22,366 nt of DNA, taken from IMG/VR virus record IMGVR_UViG_3300037278_000290, positions 1-22,366 of that record; one strand, written 5' to 3'. This DNA comes from a virus. The position numbers and the translations under genes are program-made. Below, piece after piece: positions 19,260-22,366 of this stretch (positions are counted from its first letter, which is position 1; the number at the start of each line of letters is the position of its first letter). The notes beneath the pieces were generated by a model. The model was not told the origin of the DNA. It was given only the letters and a program-made list of their open reading frames with translations, and did no database searches.

Positions 19260-19952
19260 ATGAAATGGTGGGAATCAAAAAAAGACGGGGAGACTGAAGA
19301 GATTAGGCTCCCTAATGAAATTCAAGAACAACTAGACCAGGTTAAAGGTCTCAAAACCACTGTTGATGAACAGGCGGCGAAGCTGAGTAAGCTAGATGGT
19401 ATCGAACAGATGCTAACTCAGATGCGTACTGAGCAGCAGGATAGAAATAAGCCCAAGCCAACGGCCAAGACTGATGAAGAAGTTACGGCTGAGAATGAAG
19501 AGATTTCAGCTTTGCTCTTGACTAATCCTCGTGAAGCATATGCTCGTCTCGCGGCTCATACCAACGCGGGATATATGACCCTCGCGGCGCAGAATGCAAA
19601 GCGTGAAGTGTTTACAGATCAACCAGAGCAGTTTAAATATTACACTGGAGAGATCAAGGATGAAGTAGATAAGATCCTCAGTGCTCAGACTCTTGCTTTT
19701 CAAGCTAATCCAGAAGCGATTAAGAACACGTATTTTACGGTTCTTGGTAGGTTTCAGGATAAGATTATGGAAGGAAAGATTAAGGATAGGTTTGCGGTTT
19801 CTTCTATGAGTCGGGGTTCTACTGTGGCGCCGGAAAAGGATAAGAAGAAAATCGATTCCAACGACGACATTCGTAAGATCGCTCGTCAACTTGGGATGAA
19901 AGAAGAAGATTATATCAAGCTTCTTGAAGAAGACGCGGAAAGGTATATTTAA
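19260..19952 (+). CDS. Probable scaffold protein
   Basis: 230 aa with GAGAGG upstream. It is highly charged and helical: a coiled coil at about 17-60 (EIQEQLDQVKGLKTTVDEQA) and a Lys/Pro/Glu linker. A helical body with LTNPREAYARLAAHTNAGYM follows. The acidic C-terminal helix (DDIRKIARQLGMKEEDYIKL) carries the terminal EEDAERYI. This composition and the place between portal and capsid fit a scaffold that guides prohead assembly and is then removed. It overlaps the next gene by one base (TAATG). Confidence 0.65.
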   Translation: MKWWESKKDGETEEIRLPNEIQEQLDQVKGLKTTVDEQAAKLSKLDGIEQMLTQMRTEQQDRNKPKPTAKTDEEVTAENEEISALLLTNPREAYARLAAHTNAGYMTLAAQNAKREVFTDQPEQFKYYTGEIKDEVDKILSAQTLAFQANPEAIKNTYFTVLGRFQDKIMEGKIKDRFAVSSMSRGSTVAPEKDKKKIDSNDDIRKIARQLGMKEEDYIKLLEEDAERYI

Positions 19953-20635
19953 TGTCTGAGCAGATTAAAACGAATGGAGTTATCGCAGGAGTTAGTGATA
20001 AAATGACTTCAGCTCCAGTGCCTCCGGTAGCCGTACCGGAGGCTAAGGCTGCTTCTGTAGAACAAGTGCTTGAGCTTCTTAAAGATGTAGCAGCACTTAA
20101 AGCTAAGGTCGAAGCAAAAGAACCTAAACGGGAGGCCGCCAAACCTCAGGAGCCGATTGATTGGACTAAGATCAATGAGACTCACGTAGCCGATCTCAAC
20201 TTCCCAATCCCGGTTTATGAGCATGAACTTCCTGCTTATATGACAGTGTATCTTTCAGACAATAACTACGTAGCTAAGTGGGTGCATAGGTCTGCGGCCC
20301 ATCTTGGTACAATGTTGGCCTCTGGCTACGAGTATATTACTGCTAGTGATTGGGACCCAACTAAACCCCGAGTCCTCGCTTTCAACCCCGATGGCCATCT
20401 TATCTACGACGATGTTATAGCTCTTAAAGTGCATAAATCTCGTTACTTCGGTAAACTTCGGCGCGAGCAGTTAAAAAGCACTCAGATTCGTGGAATTTCT
20501 GGATACAACAAAGTTAAGGGTATGGTTGGAAATGCTATTGTTAACATCCCAGGCATGGCATCTGCCATGGAGAAAGGTGCTATGAGCTTCTACGGAGAGT
20601 CTGCTGAAAGTGCTGTAGAGCAGATTTCAATCTAA
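19952..20635 (+). CDS. Unknown head-module protein
   Basis: 227 aa. The first 60 residues are Ala/Val/Pro/Lys-rich with a short coiled coil (VEQVLELLKDVAALKAKVEA). A compact domain (about 70-175) follows, with ITASDWDP, VLAFNPDGHLIYDDVIALKV and SRYFGKLRREQLKSTQI. The C-terminal 50 residues are Gly/Ala-rich and end in a helix (GESAESAVEQIS). It lies between scaffold and decoration genes and may be a capsid-associated or second scaffold-like protein. No family was recognised. Confidence 0.6.
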   Translation: MSEQIKTNGVIAGVSDKMTSAPVPPVAVPEAKAASVEQVLELLKDVAALKAKVEAKEPKREAAKPQEPIDWTKINETHVADLNFPIPVYEHELPAYMTVYLSDNNYVAKWVHRSAAHLGTMLASGYEYITASDWDPTKPRVLAFNPDGHLIYDDVIALKVHKSRYFGKLRREQLKSTQIRGISGYNKVKGMVGNAIVNIPGMASAMEKGAMSFYGESAESAVEQISI

Positions 20636-20646
20636 TACATAAAAAG

Positions 20647-20663
20647 CTCCGGCTCTGCCGGGG
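20647..20663 (+). other. Stem-loop before the decoration gene
   Basis: CTCCGGC-TCT-GCCGGGG forms a 7-bp stem with one wobble. It lies just upstream of the AAAGGA ribosome-binding site at about 20665. There is no U-tract, so it is probably an mRNA 5'-end or processing hairpin rather than a terminator. Confidence 0.45.
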
Positions 20664-20678
20664 GAAAGGAATACAAAA

Positions 20679-21320
20679 ATGGCAGGGCCAAATACACAAA
20701 ACCATGGACCGATTATTAGTGTGCAGAACACTACTAATTCTACTCCTTTAACGGGCGCGGTACTTGAGGCTGCGTCACAGACGTTTAAATTCGGAACCCC
20801 CGTTCAGATTAACGCTGCAGGATTTATGAAAAACTGGGATGGGGCCACAACTACGAATGGGATTGCAGGTATCGCGGAAAGCTTTGGGCAGAATCTTGCC
20901 TCAGCTGGCGCGGGCTTTCCAACTGCGGCATTTGCTCCAGTTTCAGGGCCAATCGCTATCCAAACGTATGGGTTTGTACCAAATGAGGCTTCGGCGGTTA
21001 ACACTGCGCTGGGCACTCCAGTAGCAGAAGGACGAACTTTATTCGTAGAAGCTGTGGATCAGAACTACTTCCTTGGAGTGTTTGATAACTCTGCTGGATT
21101 GGTGGCCGCTGATTATACTCCTACGCAAGCTGACTTTGCCCCAGGTACCAATACCTTCGGTCTTACTATTGATACGAATGGTTTCTGGTACGTGGATTTT
21201 AATAAAACTGGAGCCTCGGCTGTAGTTCAGCTGCTCCAGGTTTATCCCCAAGATGGCTTTATTGTAAACGCCCGAGTTATCTTCAAGTTCCTCGCGGCTG
21301 CATCACAAATTAACGCTTAA
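20679..21320 (+). CDS. Putative head decoration/stabilising protein
   Basis: 213 aa with AAAGGA upstream. It is rich in Gly, Ala, Thr and Asn with short alternating strands: TFKFGTPVQINAAGFM, GIAGIAESFG, GPIAIQTYGFVPNEA, TLFVEAVDQNYFLGVF, GFWYVDFNKTGA, FIVNARVIFKFLAA. This all-beta, 'GTPV...I.GIA' layout is typical of small proteins encoded just before the major capsid that bind the outer head surface. Function is inferred from composition and position; a minor capsid protein is an alternative. Confidence 0.55.
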   Translation: MAGPNTQNHGPIISVQNTTNSTPLTGAVLEAASQTFKFGTPVQINAAGFMKNWDGATTTNGIAGIAESFGQNLASAGAGFPTAAFAPVSGPIAIQTYGFVPNEASAVNTALGTPVAEGRTLFVEAVDQNYFLGVFDNSAGLVAADYTPTQADFAPGTNTFGLTIDTNGFWYVDFNKTGASAVVQLLQVYPQDGFIVNARVIFKFLAAASQINA

Positions 21321-21343
21321 TCTAAGGAAGGAGGTTCTTTTAA

Positions 21344-22300
21344 ATGGCACAAGTAAGGGCAAAATACCCACAGCTAATGCAGCCGGGAATGTCTAAGATT
21401 TGGTTTGATTCGTTTATGTATCAACTCAAGTCCTCTGATTATCCTAAAGTATTTCACGAAGATTCTTCTACACGTGAGTATGAGCAGGAAATGGAAATGG
21501 CGGGAATCTCAGTGCTGCAAGAGAAGCCTGAGAATGCTCCTACGATGTACACCGAGATGATTCAGGGTGGATCGAAGCGATTCTACCACCTTACATACTC
21601 TCTAGGACTTCGTACATCCAAGGAGTTGATGGATGACGATCAGTACGGGCTTATTAAAAAGGGTCCAACGCTTCTGGCTCGTAGTGCGGCATTTACGCAA
21701 GAGATTATTGCGTGGAATGTCTTCAACCTCGGGTTCACCTCTGCCATCACTACTGTGGATGGACTTACTTTGTTTAATAACCAGCATCCTCTCCTTGGAG
21801 GCGTGGCTGCTACTAACCTTGCACCTGGTGCAGCTAATGTCATCTCTTTGGCAGGGACTTGGCCTAATCGTCCTGCTACAGATATTGACTTTAGTGTTGC
21901 TGGATTGCAGTTGGCTACTAACCATGCTGCTCGGATGGTTGATAATCAAGGCTTTCCAATTAGACTCCGATGGAAGTATCTAATTGTTCCTCCTGAGTTG
22001 AGGTTCTTGGTGAGGGAGGTTCTTGGGTCTTCAGGGAAACCGTACACTTCGGATAATACTATTAACTCGCTGCTTCCAGAAGATTACAAACACATGGAAG
22101 TGCCGTGGCTTAATAGTGCATCTAACTGGTTCCTCGCGGCGGAAAAAGAAGATCATACCCTTCGGGTATATCATCGCGAACGCCCCAAGTCTGATTTCGA
22201 TGATGAGTTTGATACCGACGCGCTGAAGCAAAAAACACGCTTTAGAATGAGCGCGGGAGCAACTCGTTGGCAGGGTGTATGGGGCACCAGTGGCCCTTAA
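21344..22300 (+). CDS. Major capsid protein (Mu gpT-like)
   Basis: 318 aa with a very strong SD (AAGGAAGGAGG), fitting the highest expressed phage protein. Segments match the HK97-fold, Mu-type family. The N-arm contains KYPQLMQPGMSKIWFDSF. The E-loop region follows (REYEQEMEMAG...PTMYTEMIQGGSKRF). RTSKELMDDDQYG and the spine helix (LLARSAAFTQEIIAWNVFNL) come next. The diagnostic GLTLFNNQHPLLGG and A-domain strands (KYLIVPPELRFLVREVL) lead to a C-terminal RMSAGATRWQGVWG. It builds the icosahedral shell. Confidence 0.85.
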   Translation: MAQVRAKYPQLMQPGMSKIWFDSFMYQLKSSDYPKVFHEDSSTREYEQEMEMAGISVLQEKPENAPTMYTEMIQGGSKRFYHLTYSLGLRTSKELMDDDQYGLIKKGPTLLARSAAFTQEIIAWNVFNLGFTSAITTVDGLTLFNNQHPLLGGVAATNLAPGAANVISLAGTWPNRPATDIDFSVAGLQLATNHAARMVDNQGFPIRLRWKYLIVPPELRFLVREVLGSSGKPYTSDNTINSLLPEDYKHMEVPWLNSASNWFLAAEKEDHTLRVYHRERPKSDFDDEFDTDALKQKTRFRMSAGATRWQGVWGTSGP

Positions 22301-22302
22301 GT

Positions 22303-22323
22303 AATAGGTAGAAATTATCTATT
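22303..22323 (+). terminator. Weak stem-loop after the major capsid gene
   Basis: AATAGGTA and TATCTATT pair with one G-U wobble around GAAAT, followed by ATTTGTTTTGATCTTT. It is AU-rich and weak. It could lower readthrough after the capsid gene or protect its mRNA end. Confidence 0.35.
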
Positions 22324-22359
22324 ATTTGTTTTGATCTTTGAAACAGGAGCTACTCTTCA

Positions 22360-22366
22360 ATGGCAC
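22360..22366 (+). CDS. Start of the next late gene, cut by the window edge
   Basis: The ATG at 22360 is followed by GCA; ACAGGAG lies about ten bases upstream. Only the first two codons are visible, so nothing can be said of the product beyond its place after the capsid gene. Confidence 0.4.

Noticed and set aside
1-22366. tRNA genes
   Set aside because: I looked for T-loop words of the GGTTCGAATCC type; the few TTCGA occurrences lie in coding DNA or lack the flanking arms.

Overview
The window looks like part of a tailed double-stranded DNA bacteriophage (Caudoviricetes) genome. It carries a large terminase, a portal, a probable scaffold and a major capsid protein in the usual order. The genes are packed tightly, with stop/start overlaps, strong Shine-Dalgarno sequences and sigma70-type promoters, so the host is a bacterium. 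No gene identifies the host genus. Base composition is moderate, roughly mid-40s % GC by eye. No tRNA, rRNA, integrase or CRISPR array was seen.

The left part (1-12386) reads entirely on the minus strand and looks like an early/accessory region. From right to left it holds: a 178-aa and a 77-aa unknown protein; a long non-coding element with twofold symmetry around an AT-rich core (about 11080-11470); a promoter; a 55-aa protein; an RNase III; an unknown protein; a prohead-protease-like protein; several small, partly zinc-ribbon proteins; a second promoter; two small proteins; a terminator; a J-domain protein; a von Willebrand A (VWA) protein; an FtsK/SpoIIIE-type ATPase; a terminator; a third promoter; an HNH endonuclease; a ribbon-helix-helix-like protein; a DUF7448 protein; a zinc-ribbon protein; a dATP/dGTP-diphosphohydrolase N-domain protein; and a RecB-like PD-(D/E)XK nuclease cut by the left edge.

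The strand-switch region (12387-13146) has no gene. It holds a large inverted repeat and other stem-forming pairs, a DnaA-box-like site, a TAACTC array, three 18-bp tandem repeats, a plus-strand promoter candidate and an operator-like inverted repeat.

The right part (13147-22366) reads on the plus strand and is the packaging and head module. It runs: small ORF, terminase small subunit, terminase large subunit, four small proteins, portal with a deeply overlapping 97-aa gene, probable scaffold, unknown protein, probable head decoration protein, major capsid protein, and the start of the next gene.

The most interesting signals are non-coding. Three minus-strand promoters share TTGAC-(17/18)-TACACT architecture, and each has a copy of a GTTGAAAACA box upstream at a varying distance. 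Two of the four box copies lie in mirror image, at exactly equal spacing from a second inverted repeat, in the symmetric AT-rich element, which is a candidate origin. A dispersed GTTGACGCA-type repeat family appears at three intergenic sites. A roughly 300-nt region upstream of the 178-aa gene could form a large RNA structure.
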